Shown piece by piece: positions 11,284-23,480 of a stretch of DNA of 64,000 bases (position 1 is the stretch's first letter; every line of letters starts with the position of its first letter). The translations under genes and the position numbers were made by a program. The notes below the pieces were generated by a model. That model was not told the DNA's origin and did not search any database. It saw nothing but the letters and a program-made list of their open reading frames with translations. Source of the stretch: Rehmannia glutinosa (taxonomy: Eukaryota > Streptophyta > Magnoliopsida > Lamiales > Orobanchaceae); NCBI GenBank assembly GCA_016081115.2, contig CM071926.1, positions 14,583,971-14,647,970 on the forward strand, read 5' to 3'.

Positions 11284-11749
11284 TACTTTATATATGTATC
11301 CAAGGAGTATTCTGAGTATTGGATAAAGTATCATATCCGATCATGCTCGATCTGGATCACGTCATAAATCTATGAAGTGTCAGTATTTCTGGAGGTCGTG
11401 AGTAAGAGGTATAGAGTTATAGTTGAGTCACGAATATTGTCAAGCACTTAGCATTCGAAAAATAGCCACACACCACAGACATCAAGAAACCACCAATCCA
11501 TCTGTTTATGGGAGTGTAAGAATCAGAGCACCAATCACACACACTACACATAGTGATAGTGAGCGTGGGTTGTGGGGCTACTCTATGCGCCTCTCATTAA
11601 TTATAGTTTCATGGATTTCAGCGTTATTTTATTTATTTCTTTTTAATTTTATTTTTCAAACTTCCCCTTCATACCCGCGCTCAAAAGCAAGAATCCGTTG
11701 ATTATTTTTGAAATATAAAAAAACAAACAGCACCCCACATTTCCATTTT

Positions 11750-12328
11750 TCTTAGAGAGAGAAAGCCTCCCACTTTTGGACAGCAAGAAAGCAACCCTCA
11801 TCTTTTGAACCCCATAAAAAAATCACAGTCCCATGTTTTATTTTTGAATAATTTTTGTTTTTGGGTATACGTTCTTGGTATTGGATTGCAAATTCTATAC
11901 TCTTCCTTTTTCAAATCTCGAGGCAGGTATTGAGGTACATTTTAACCAAAGTTCCTTTCTTGCATATATTGTTTTTTTGTTACCATGTTATTATCAAGAT
12001 TTTTATCTGTCAAGACCTTGAAAATGGAATCCTAATTAGGAGGGTTTTTGATTTCTTGTGTTAATTGTGTTTCTACTGTTTTGTTTTAAGAGAATAAAAT
12101 CAGTATCCTAGGCAAAAATTTTGGTTAGGTAAAAAAGACCAATTTTTTTGTTGATGCTGTTCTGTTCCGTTTGGGGAGCTAAACAGTTTCTGTAAAGAGA
12201 AAAGGGTCTTTTTTCTAGGGTCTTGTTTCTTTTTATTCTTTTGGTATATAATACTCTCCCAAAAAAAAAAAAAGAGTCTTGGCCTTGAGCATGCAAGAGG
12301 GGAAAGAGAATTACAAGTTACAGAGAAT
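11750..12328 (+). promoter_or_regulatory. Presumed promoter-proximal/5' UTR region of the MYB gene
   Basis: From about 11750 the sequence changes to GA/CT-rich text (AGAGAGAGAAAGCC) typical of plant 5' UTRs, with possible splice signals near 11925 (GCAGGTATTG). The first in-frame ATG with MYB homology is at 12329. The exact transcription start and any leader intron are not determinable here. Confidence 0.35.
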
Positions 12329-15300
12329 ATGAAGAAGAAGGTAAATAATGGCAGTGATGCAAATAATACTGAAGTGCCAAAACAGAAAGAAAGACATATT
12401 GTTTCTTGGTCTCAGGAGGTGAGATTCTTATTTATTAATTTATTTTTCATTTTTTTTTTATGAATTTTTCATTTTTGTTTAGCTGGTTAATATGTTGTTC
12501 TTTACTTATCTGCTGAGAATATGGATTGTTTGGTTCTTAGGAGGACGATATTCTGCGGGAGCAAATCAGAGTCCATGGAACTGAAAAGTAAAAAAATCTT
12601 AATTTTTTAGTTTTTTATTGGTGTAATATTTTGATCATTGGTGTGTGTTTGGAGGTTAATTTTTGTATTGAACAAGTGGAACTTATGAGTGTGTTTTTGT
12701 AATAGTTGGACAATTATTGCATCGAAGTTTAAGGATAAAACGACAAGACAGTGTCGAAGAAGGTTGGTAAAACATCAATCTGATGGTCATTGGAATCTTA
12801 TTACCTTATTTTGCAGTTTTCTGATTGTTAGTCTTATTTGATTTGAATGTGCTTAAATACAGATGGTACACTTATTTGAATTCTGATTTCAAGAAAGGAG
12901 GATGGTCACCTGAGGAAGATATGCTCTTATGTGAGGTGAAAATTATGTGCACCTCTTTGTTTTTTACACTCTTTGAAGCTTGCAATTTGATTGATTAGTT
13001 CATCTTTTTGATATTTATCTTTTCCAATAGATATCTTTATTGATGATCATGTCATAAGTGTGTTTAGTATTGGATCGCACCGCACTAAACCAAAAGTGGA
13101 TACTTTGTAAATTTCTACAATTTGGAAGTGAACAAAAATTTACATTTCATATTGTTAGTGAATTTGATCTAATCGTCGAACCGGCTCTCAGGCACAGAAG
13201 ATATTCGAAACAGGTGGACCGAGATTGCAAAGGTCGTCTCGGGCAGGTAATAATTTGAAAATACTAAGAATATATCCCTCACTTTGTTGGGTGTATATTT
13301 GTTGATATAACGAAGCCATAGTTGCATAAAAACTATCATTTTTTTTCTCAGAACGGATAATGCTGTGAAGAATCGGTTCACCACTCTGTGCAAGAAGAGG
13401 GCAAAGCATGAAGCTTTAGCAAAAGAAAACAATACAACTTCTTACATTAACTTAAATAACAAAAGGGTTATATTTCCGAATGGGCTCAATGCAGATGGAG
13501 TGTCCGAAAATGCTGCCCCTCTTAAAAAGATGAGGTATATTAAATTTTGACTTCCCTCATTTTGAAAAATGTAATGCATTTGTGAAATAACATTTTATTT
13601 GTGATCCAGGACCTATATCACCGATACAACAGAAAGCCAAGAAGAAAAATTAGGTGGTGTTGCAAATCATCTGCTTAGACCTCCATTTGCAATAATAGCT
13701 GAAAATGTCCACAGCTGTGAGTTTAACTTCCCCACTCAGCTGCATGTCAACCAAATAAAGGAGACATCAATGGATGGACGTAAGTTCGAGAGACCAAGAA
13801 ATTCAATTAGATTGGTTATGAGTACATAAAGTCACATTAATCATTTAAACTTGACATACATGTTTAATCTGCTTTAAGTTCAAAACAAAAAGATAATATT
13901 GTTTTTTTTTTTTTAATTTTTACTCATGCAGCTGAAAATAACAAAATTCAAGGAACATTTCTTAAGAAGGATGATCCGAAGGTGCTTGCATTGATGCAAC
14001 AAGCGGAATTGCTTAGTTCACTTGCAATCAAAGTTAACTTGAGAAGACAGACCAGAGTCTTGAAAGTGCCTGGAGGGTAAGTAGGAAGAGGTTGACCACT
14101 CTTCAGACATGTTGCATTAAATCTTAGGGATACCCTTCAGGTTTAGCTTAATTACAAAAACGACAGTTATCTTTTAAACTTACAAATACCCCTTATGTTT
14201 TTTGTTTGTTTTGCAAATACCCCTCAGTAGGTGCAATTTGTAAAATAGAGGGTATTTGTAATGTTAAAAATAAGTGGGTTGTTTTGTTATTAGTCTAAAC
14301 CTCGAGGGTCTTATTTGAAAATATCCTAAATCTTATTGGAGTGCGCTCCATTAGCAGTTATACGATCAAACTGATTATGACATACCCTGGTTTCTAGTTT
14401 CTCCTACCTCTCCTGGTTTATCATGAGATTCAATAATGATATAAAAAAAGATGTCCATAGAAATATTAAGTATAGCTGAAAAAAGTAAAGCTATTAGCTA
14501 TAACAAATTTATGGTCCCCTACGATGAACTCCTCGCTCCCTTTTCAGCCTACCTTCAACATTTTCATGACAATGATTGCATTTCTTCGATAAGATTCTGA
14601 GTTTGCTGAAATCTTTGACAGTGATTGCATTTCTTCAATAAGATACTAATTTTGCGGATAAAAACTGGTCCAGGCCCTTCAAGATTTTCTGAAACAAAAC
14701 AAAGAAAGTGATGTGCTCGCATTTGGAAATCCCGATACTGATTTTCAACTCGAGAAGTTCAAAGAGTTGGTCGAGGATTTAAGGAGCAGTGACGAAGGCA
14801 ATAGACCATCTTGGAGGTAACATTGGTTTTGACTTGAGAATCTTATTTGCCTCCAAAATATATCTAACTGATAGTTTTCAGGGAACCTGATATATACGAG
14901 TCGTCTCCAGCCAGCTCCGAGTATAGTACAGGATCAACTCTTCTGTCAAATGTGCCATGTGATAAAACGGAAAAATGTCAAGCGAAATCTGTGAGCTACA
15001 TCAAGAAACTGGACATGAATTCCAATCAGATAAATTAGATGATCAGCATTGTCTTGCTAAGGAAAGTGGAATGTGCCATACTGCAAACACAAATGAAGGT
15101 ACAAAATAGGGATAATTACAAATACTACCCTTGAGGTTAGCCTAATTACAGAAAATCCCAGTTATCTTTCAAAATTACAAATGACAGTTAACATATGTTT
15201 CCAATTTACAAATTTCACCTATTGAGGGGTTTTGAGGCCTAAGAGGGTAATTTGCATAACAAATATAAACCTCAAGGGGGTATTTGTAATTTTAAAAGGT

Positions 15301-17015
15301 AATTGGATTTTTATGCAATTAGACAAACATCAGGGGTGATTTTTGTAATTCTCCATACAAAATATATCACCTTTACTATGAAGGTTCTTTAGCTATTATT
15401 TCATCTTTAAGCTGGTAGAGTAAAGAATTGTTGTTCCAAGCTGATAATATATCTCTTTATTGCAGTGAACATGTTAACATGTAATGACATAAAAGATAAT
15501 AATGAAGCAGTATGTGCATATTCTAACACCGAATTCAGTTCCCCTCTTCACGTGACTCCGTTGTTCAGATCATTTGCAGCAGCAATTCCCAGCCCAAAAT
15601 TTTCGGAAAGTGTAAGAATTTAAGCTTTTGATCATCTGGGGTTACCCCAAAGTACTAAACTTTTTAATGTTATACTCTGCATTATTAGTGATGATGTCAT
15701 TGCAATGAAAATAGTTTGTTGCTTCAAATCATCAATTCATCTGCATGATGTGAGTTTTTGAAATATTCGAGCCAGTCAAGGTGTCAGTGAGACAGAATTT
15801 ACACTATCCGCCAATAAGTTTCTGTTAAGTTTCGAATTTGAAACTCTGTAGTTCAGAGAATGAATGATGTGGAGATTGCTCTTTTGATTTGGTAGAATAA
15901 GATATGATCGAAGCAGCACCTTTATTAGTTTATCTTACAGGAAAAATTGCCAGATCAGGATAGCGTGAAAAGTTCAGCTAAAGTTTAGTGGAAGGCTAAT
16001 GGGCTACTTTTTTATTGTTGCAAGTTTAGTTGCTTATCATTTAGTTCTCTATGGGTGAAAATTTGATAAGTAGATTTTGAGTGAATGAAATATAATTGAA
16101 GATCTTTGACTAAATTTTGACTGTGGATATATGTTTAGATGTGATGAGCCCTCTTAACTTATCATCTAAAAGTTTTCATCATTCTAAAACAGTACACTTG
16201 AAGTTTTCTGGCTAATGAATAAGTAGAAAATGTACATTGCTAAATGAAGAGAGGTTAATGAGCATACTCATTTATTTTCAAACTTAAGATCTTGTCATTA
16301 TTTTCTCATTGTTAGTGTTTTTTATTACTGAAAAATTTCCCATCTGCACATCAATGCGAAATGGCATACTGGTTATCGATCACCATAAACACGTTATTTG
16401 CCCTTGCCAAATCTTTTATCCCGTGGTATATCTTTCTCCGGTCTAGTAACCTAGGAATCCATGACACCTAAAATAGAACAGGGAAAACTCTTAGGTTTCA
16501 TTTGAATGAGAGGATTTTGAGAAAGGATTTCAAATGACTCCATCTAGGATGATTTAAATCCTCAAAATGACTCCAAAAATAGCTTCCAAGGATTTGAAAT
16601 CCGTTATAGAATGACTTCATCCAAACAACCTCAATGGATTTGTTATTATGGATTTAAATCCGTAGCTCCAAATCCTTCATTCCAAATGGAGCCTTATATC
16701 TTTTGCTTAAATCATGTTATTTATATGTTATCCTGTGTATCTTGATGCCTATATTAATTAATCTCCCATGCTACTTAAATATGAATGGGTGACTAGTCGT
16801 TCGAGATCCTTAAACTGAGAATAGTCTAAATTCTTCATGTCTAAAACCTGTGAGTCAAAATCATTTTCTTATCTTACTGATAATATTTATCATCCATTCT
16901 GCAGGAAAAGCACTTCTTAATGAAAACACTAGGAATGGAGTCGACTTCCCAAAGCCCAATCACCAACCCGTCCCAACCTCGAGCCTGCAAGAGGTCCCTC
17001 CTTCATTGTCTATGA
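12329..17015 (+). CDS. FLP: R2R3-MYB transcription factor, FOUR LIPS/MYB88-type (three frameshifts as read)
   Basis: Twelve exons: 12329-12418, 12541-12587, 12706-12762, 12863-12935, 13192-13246, 13352-13534, 13610-13779, 13932-14076, 14674-14816, 14882-15098, 15466-15611, 16905-17015; all GT-AG. The product would be about 479 aa. R2 starts at SWSQEEDDILREQI, continues NWTIIASKF and RQCRRRWYTYLN; R3 has GGWSPEEDMLLCEAQ, NRWTEIAKVVSGRTDNAVK and NRFTTLCKKRAKHEA, a signature of the atypical FLP/MYB88 pair. Conserved C-terminal blocks follow: FLKKDDPKVLALMQQAELL, SPASSEYSTGST, VTPLFRSFAAAIPSP and CKRSLLH before the stop. In Arabidopsis these nuclear proteins end symmetric divisions in the stomatal lineage by repressing cell-cycle genes. 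Single bases are missing near 13207 (in R3), 14039 and 14984; with one base at each, all twelve exon phases agree, so they may be assembly errors rather than decay. Confidence 0.9.
14127..14326. mobile_element. Mutator-type MITE in MYB intron 8 (200 bp)
   Basis: Perfect 9-bp target duplication TAAATCTTA (14118-14126, 14327-14335). Ends GGGATA...TATCC, interior with AATTACAAAAA and GGGTATTTGTAAT motifs facing each other. Same family as the intron 10 copy at 15109-15355. Confidence 0.88.
15109..15355. mobile_element. Mutator-type MITE in MYB intron 10 (247 bp)
   Basis: Ends GGGATAATTACA / TGTAATTCTCCA (10 of 12 matching), perfect 9-bp duplication TACAAAATA (15100-15108, 15356-15364). The insertion site overlaps the T of the exon 10 GT donor (15099-15100), so the element lies 10 bp from the exon, yet the donor is kept by the duplicated target. 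Confidence 0.92.
16494..16693. mobile_element. Tourist-like MITE in MYB intron 11 (200 bp)
   Basis: Inverted ends GGTTTCATTTGAATGA / TCATTCCAAATGGAGCC, flanked by TTA on both sides (16491-16493, 16694-16696). The interior is built from repeated GGATTTNAAATCC motifs in both directions. It lies in the long last intron (15612-16904). Confidence 0.85.
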
Positions 17016-18325
17016 ACAATCAATCTCATGCAGAGTTCAAAAAATCACCACAACTAGTCATCAGGAGTTTTCGTAAAGCGTAGAGCTTTTTTTATTCTTT
17101 TTCCGATTTTTCTTTGTCCTTGGATTGCAGCTATCTTGACCTGAGTTTTTCCAAGTGGGCCTGCGAAGATCTCGTTTGGAATCTAAGGATGCTATGGAGC
17201 ATCCTAACTTTTTCTTCTGAAGATCGACCGCTGTGATCTGCATCCTGTGTGTTTTGTTATGGTGTGTCATTTTTTTGTTTGTTTGTCAATGGAACTTGGA
17301 TATGGCTATCCATTGTTCCAGAAAGTTTTCGGCTAAATAAGCCTAATGTACAGAGAGAGAACCAACACTAAAAACTCTTTAGTTGTTAAGTAATTATACA
17401 GTGGCACCTAGATTGCCCTTTAGAGACACTAAAAATGGGAATAGAAACGGAAAAAAAAAAAAAGAGTCGAAGAGAGTAAAAGATGTATAGTGTAGTGGAT
17501 CACAAGATGCATCTTTTGCTGTGTTAATGGTGTGCAGATTACCTGGTGTTCTTAATTTTTTTTGGATCTACATGAATGTAATGTAATACATACTTATTGG
17601 AGTGGAGAATGTAATAGAATTTACTGGTGTGCATACATACTTGTTTTTCTTCATGTCTAGTTTACTTCTTGTCCTAAAAATACACCATTGCTTACCATTA
17701 TGGACATATTTACACTGTCAAAACAATAAATTGCAAAAAATAACTCTTTTCCCACCTATTACCAGTTTGCAAGAACTCCCTAATGATACACAAAAAGTTG
17801 AATTGAAGCTAAATACTTACAGAGAGTGAAGTTTCATGCTTCTCTTCTGATTCTGGTGAAATGTGTATATCTTGTGGAGAAGAAGAAGGGTTTCTAGAGG
17901 GCTGTTACTTAAATTGGTGAGCAGTAGAATGTGGAGGACAAATGTGATCATGGCTAAAGCAAAAAGGTATTGGTAAAAGAATGGAGGGAAGTTTGTACAA
18001 AATAAAGTTTGCTTTTTTTTCACTGGCAGTCACTCCTCAAGATTTAGCTTTGAATTTACTGGAATACTTAGTTGATCTTCAATGGCCAGTTTCAATTTGT
18101 TTGAGTCCTAAGGACAAATGAGTAATTGAATGTCTTCTTGTGCTCAATACTAAGGGCCTACCAGTTTGGGACCTCAATTATCTGAGACAACTTTTAACCA
18201 AAATGTGTAAGATTGTTGGTGCTGGTCCACCTCATCAACACTTAAACTATGTTTTGCTAAAAAGAAATGGACTCAAAACATTTGAATTTATTCAATGCCC
18301 GTTAGTGATATTGGACATTCGGGTT
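17016..18325 (+). other. MYB 3' UTR and downstream spacer
   Basis: Sequence after the stop at 17013-17015 is T-rich with candidate polyadenylation contexts around 17570-17590 (AATGTAATGTAATAC). The remaining spacer has only short open frames without domains. Confidence 0.4.
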
Positions 18326-18625
18326 GGATTACATTACTCAACGATTTGCAAAAACGTTTCTTAATTTTCAAAAAATCTCAATTTCAGTCCTTTAATAATC
18401 AGAAATTGAAAAATTTGCCACAACGCCCACGTGTCCACATATTCGGATGAAGTTGACATGCTTGAAGGATGCCTACATAAACGAAATTGATTTCCGAGTT
18501 TAGCCGGATATGCGGACATGTAGATTTTCCTAGCAAATTTTCCAAATGACTAAAATCAACAGCTTTTTCGAAAATTACAGGATATTTTTGCAAATTGTGA
18601 TTTTGCAGGACTACTTTAGCCAATC
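18326..18625. mobile_element. Fold-back MITE-like element (about 300 bp)
   Basis: The left arm (GGATTAC...GATTTGCAAAAACG...TTAATTTTC) and the reverse complement of the right arm (GGATTGG...AATTTGCAAAAATA...TAATTTTCG) align for about 70 bp with many changes. An inner inverted pair (CCACGTGTCCACATATTCGG / CCGGATATGCGGACATG) strengthens the fold-back. Target duplication not resolved. Confidence 0.5.
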
Positions 18626-18633
18626 CCTATAGA

Positions 18634-19151
18634 TAGGGGTGTCAATCGTGTCGTGTTTCGTGTCCGCGGGTCGTGTTTTTACACAGGTATTTAAGGTCGG
18701 ACACGAACCCAAACCCGACCCGTTTAGTTATTCATGTCAAGATACACGACCCGAACACGACCCGTTTATGACACGGGTAACCCGACACAACACGAAAAAC
18801 CTGTATAATTTAAACTTGACACAAAAAAAATAAATAAAAAATCAGAAAAAATTGAAATTACAAATAAAAAATACATCAAATATTAAAAATTGTTAAAAAA
18901 CTGGATTTTATAATTTTTTTCATCATCATATAACCAACTAAAACATCACAAAATATTAAAATAATATCACTATAAAATTAAATGGGTTACATAGGTCAAT
19001 CGTGTCGACCCGACCCGACCTATTTATTTTTCGTGTTATCCGTGTCCGACCCGATTTTGACCCGAACCTGTTAAGGGTTGTACCTGTGCCTGCTAAATTC
19101 GTGTTAGGTTCGTGTCGGGTTATCGTGTCGGGTCACAAATTGACGCCCCTA
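18634..19151. mobile_element. hAT-like MITE with GC-rich subterminal repeats (518 bp)
   Basis: Ends TAGGGGTGTCAAT / ATTGACGCCCCTA. Subterminal regions consist of degenerate CGTGTCGGGT / ACCCGACACG motifs pointing in both directions, the middle is AT-rich. With boundaries moved one base, the flanks CTATAGAT and ATATAGCT match at 6 of 8 positions, so an 8-bp duplication is likely but decayed. Confidence 0.75.
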
Positions 19152-19468
19152 TATAGCTACGTTACTAAACTTGCAATTTACCCCATAATTTCAACTTCAT
19201 TACAACAGCAACCACAATTTGATTTAAGAAGGTTACCTTACGAAGAAAAACATCCCTTTTGAGTTTTGTCCACATACATATGGGTGTCTCAGGAAACAAG
19301 AAAGGCATACCAAAACTTCTATTCATGGTGTATTTGTATAACACTCTATCCAAGTACAGTAAGTATCCTATACTAACAATATAACCAATACACCTTACTG
19401 GTTACATCGATATCCCATCTGAAGGAAACAAAAATGCTAAATATTCGTATAAAAATCCACATGCTCGC

Positions 19469-22400
19469 TTATGTGGACTTCCTCTTCTTCTGAGTTCTCC
19501 TTAGTTTCTTCCATTTTAGGTAAATCTGATACGATAATCCTGAGAAGACCATGACAACGCTTCCCCATTGTTTCTGGGACAATGGATTTCCGCTCAGTAA
19601 AGAGGAGACCACAATGCTTACGAATTTCCGAGTTGTTGTTATGGTTGTGTTAGTCAAAGAACCAAACCGACTAATAGTCAAGAAGATGAAATTCTGGCCT
19701 ACTGCACCGCACAGACAGTAGATAAATATGTCCCATGCTGCTTCTGGATGCTGCTGGCAGAATCGAACTGCGTCGTATCCAATGGCATTTGGCCAGCCAA
19801 ACATGAATACCATATTATAAATGGTGCCCCATAAGTTCATTCCTAGCATTATATTCCATGCATTTGTTTTAGGGTACCTGAATAGCATTGAATTTACATT
19901 AATTAGAAAAAAGTTATCATAATAGACAGTTAGCGACAAAGTATATCTGCTCCGGTACGTAATACATACGAAACTTGTAAGAAATTAATTTTGTGTTTTT
20001 GGGTGGGTGGATTGAGGGGCAAAGGTGCAACCCAGATGAAAAGACACGAGGACAAATGGACATTATACCAAATTCATTTTCCAATAGTGAGCTTAAATTA
20101 TATTGCCTCCAACAATTTTTCAAAGATCTTATTAACTATCATTTGTTATTTGTTTACATGGATCTCAAGATAAGAAAGGTGAGTGTTTACCTGGCGGTAA
20201 TTGAATCCTGAGTCGCATTAGTGAATCCATCAAAAGCAAGGTTCAGAAAACAAAGACCGTATCCAAGTGGAGCATTTGGGTGTGCTAATTTGCTAATTGT
20301 CTTTGAGCTAGTCTGCAAGGAAAATATATTACAACATGACAAGATTAAATCCAGGAACCGAGTGTTCATTATTTGGCCAAACTGATATCCAATATATACA
20401 TATCAGGCTCAATATTCTGAGTTTGACTACATAACTGCATACAGCATGCTGTTGCATTTGCTTTGTGAAGATTAAATATATATTTGTTCCTCGAAAATGA
20501 CATAGAAAACAATAAAATGGACATAAAAACAACAAGTTGGTGTTTTTTGTTAGCATGTCGAATAAGAACTCGTCTTAGCAGAGGACTCGCTCTCATGTAT
20601 TTCACTTCTTAACTGAACCAAGTAATCCATAGTCGATGAGCTCCTAGACTGGAATTCTAACAGTCACTGATAGAAGTCTGTACGTTTACTATTCAAATGA
20701 CTTGAATGAGAAAGGACTCGACAAGTGCGGGAAAGGGCAGAAGTATGACACTTACCTTTGAAAGTGCAAAAGTGGATACACCACCAGCGACAAGCAATGT
20801 GCAAAGATACTCAGGAAATGTATACCGTATCCCATAAACTAATGCACCCATCAGCATCACTGCACAACGAAAATGTGAATAAATAAGACAACAGCTATGA
20901 ACGCTTAAATTTCATCCCTCAACATACATTTGTCATGAGGAAGTACCAAGCTAATCATGGCAATTACCCAAAATTACCATTAACATTTATATAGTAATTG
21001 TTAAACTGGCACCAGAGTCCACATATACTGGATAAATATATCAAATTACACTGCGTAAATAAGATTTTAATGTTACCGCCACTTTTCCTCTTTCTGCATT
21101 ATACAATTTAATGAAAGAGTTAATGCATTTTACTCAATATCTTTAACAGGAAAAAAGAAAAAAGAGCTCTCAATTGAAACCAGATATGGAGTAAGTCAGA
21201 ATCATGGTCAATTTCTTATTATCTAGTTGAAGCATCACATATGGCTACAAACAGAATGGGTTTACTTTAATGATTCCCATCATGCAATAGAATGCGGGAA
21301 GACTTGGCATTAAAAAGTTAGATCAATAACTCACCTGGAATCATTTTTGAGGATTTTGCCAGCACCTACAAATAACAATGCCAGAATTAGTCCATAATAC
21401 AACGTCTAAATGTAATGCACCCTCAAACTACTTTTTAATTGGCTTGATAATAAAGAGGAATGAATCACAGCCATTATGAAATCAATCTAACTACCAAAAG
21501 CACTACCGAAATTGGTTCTCAAGTTGACAAAAGCTAATCTACTTGCATAAAACAATTACAAGTTTCAAAATTCTAACCATGCAAGACAAGATAGACCACT
21601 GACTTTGGTTAGCGACGCAATATATCTTGCACTTATCATATAATATCAGTCCAACCTTAAGATTCAGAAACTTGATACAAACATACTTATAAAAGAGTTA
21701 AGAAATCTAGTTGGCAATAAATGATGGCTCTGTGAAAAGTGCGGAAATAAAACAAACAAACACATGAACTACCATATGCATTAAGTATATGAGTTTTATT
21801 TCACAAGATAACAGAAAATTAAGATACAACTCCACATAATTGCTAAATTTTATGCTTAGGGCAATGGGGACAAGATTGTATCAGTGCAAAAGAACAAAGT
21901 TGGGAGTTGGATTTGAAAGCTATTAAAATATATATTATACTGACGGATGAGAAGCACTTGAAAACCATACAACCATGAGTAGGACTAGTACTCCATAACA
22001 GGAATTTCTCTGGAACAAGATTATTGAACTTCAAATCATCAACTGCACCGAGATGAATGGAAAGGAGAAACTGTTGCTTTGAAGGCGAAACTAATGTTCT
22101 TGCCCATCACTATCAGGATACCAGATAATGAGTTGCACAACATGAGAGCAAGTCAATCCAGGCACACGGTGAATATGTGAATATGTCTAGCCTATCATTA
22201 ATGCGTAAAATAAAACACCGAAAAATCCCAAAATGTGTAGGATCAGGAACATGCCTGAGCAGGATAACTAATGTACTTCAAAGCTTCAATTCCCATAGCT
22301 GGACCAATCGTGTTTGTAATACCAGCACTCCAATAACTCCACCATGGAGCACCACCATTTCCACCATTGGACCAAATCTTTATCACTACTCAAAAAGCAC

Positions 22401-23016
22401 ACCGTCACTAGTTAAGCATCCGCATATAGAGAAAAGTAATTTGACAGACAGTGGGTACCTCATAAACTTACTTAAAAACGACCATATCAAACACACTACA
22501 TTTTGGGCAAGGTTCAAGAATGCCAAGTGCTCAAACCTCTTCTTATCGGGACCAAATCTCTTCGTCGACCTAAAATCAACATATTTATCATAACTCGAAT
22601 CAAATATTCGTACAAGGTAAATAACAGATTACTTAAAAAGAGTAAAAATCATTTAAAAATGTAACACATACACAGACACAAAGAAAGCACATTGTAATGA
22701 CACTGCGTAAAATAACATCACAAACAGAAAAAAAAACTCAATTATCCTTAAGTAAATGCTCAACCAGATATTTTCCTATAATTAGCTTCATCTTTAAAAA
22801 TTCCGTCTTGGAAATCAAAATATTTACAGCGTGTACCTAAAAACTTAATTACTGCAACATCAAAGGTCATAGAATCTAAGAGAATCTAATTAACCCTAAT
22901 TAAAATGCTTACACTGTCTCTTGAAGGACACCCTGATAAATATAAGCCGCCCAAATGCCGGCGACACAAAATGCTAAGAGAAATACGCGGCGGAGTCCGG
23001 CGCCGTGAGACTCCAT
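19469..23016 (-). CDS. UDP-galactose/UDP-glucose transporter (UTR1/UTR3 class)
   Basis: Seven exons on the minus strand: 22913-23016, 22472-22569, 22255-22385, 21335-21365, 20756-20859, 20191-20312, 19469-19877; 999 nt, 332 aa, phases continuous and no stop. This nucleotide-sugar antiporter of the SLC35B1/UTR1 type is an ER/Golgi membrane protein; in Arabidopsis UTR1 and UTR3 import UDP-glucose for ER glycoprotein quality control. Family blocks: N-terminal membrane segment with AYIYQGVLQE, FGPDKKRFEHLAFLN, WWSYWSAGITNTIGPAMG, EALKYISYPAQVLAKSSKM, PLGYGLCFLNLAFDGFTNA, MLGMNLWGTIYNM, CGAVGQNFIFLTISRFGS, TNTTITTTRKFVSIVVSS. The tail is lysine-rich (KKLRRTQKKRKST). Intron 3 has a GC donor (CAG/GCATGT, exon end 22255). 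UTR1 and UTR3 cannot be told apart here, so no symbol is given. Confidence 0.94.
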
Positions 23017-23480
23017 TGCAGTGGAAGATTCGCCGGAAAACCACCAGATCGCCGCCGTGAGAATTCTCCCCCGATCACCCGAATACTAGCTTTCCTTTTT
23101 TTCCTTTTGGATTTTTCACTGCCGCTGGAATGAATTTTTCCGGGGTTTGTTCGTTGGCGTACGAGTTTTCTATAGAGAGGACAGGTGGGGTTGAAACTAC
23201 GTGGATTTCCACGTGGATAGTTGTGAATGGTTAGAATGAGTTGGAAGGAAATATCTGATTGGTTTAGAGGACGCGGACTCTTCATTTTGACTGGCGCAAG
23301 GGGTCCACAAACTGGATGCGGATCCAATTCGGGTCTCAGGTGGGTTCGGGTTGAACCATCAGACATTTCATCAAGAAAATTGCGACCAAAATAAAAACGT
23401 TTTCCATTAGGTAAATTTATGTAACTTAAAAAAAAAACTGTCCTTTAAAAAAAAAACATATGTCTCCACATATTTTCAGA
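23017..23480. promoter_or_regulatory. Upstream region of the transporter gene
   Basis: GC-rich 5' UTR-like sequence just upstream of the ATG (23017-23160), followed by ordinary spacer. It includes CACGTGG-like text near 23210 (TCCACGTGGATAG), a possible bZIP/bHLH G-box-type site. No TATA box assigned with confidence. Confidence 0.35.

Noticed and set aside
13058..13258. A separate ORF overlapping MYB exon 5
   Set aside because: It is intron 4 plus exon 5 read in a shifted frame; splice signals and homology define the exon at 13192-13246.
22177..22593. A 138-aa plus-strand ORF
   Set aside because: Antisense to transporter exons 2 and 3; no domain.
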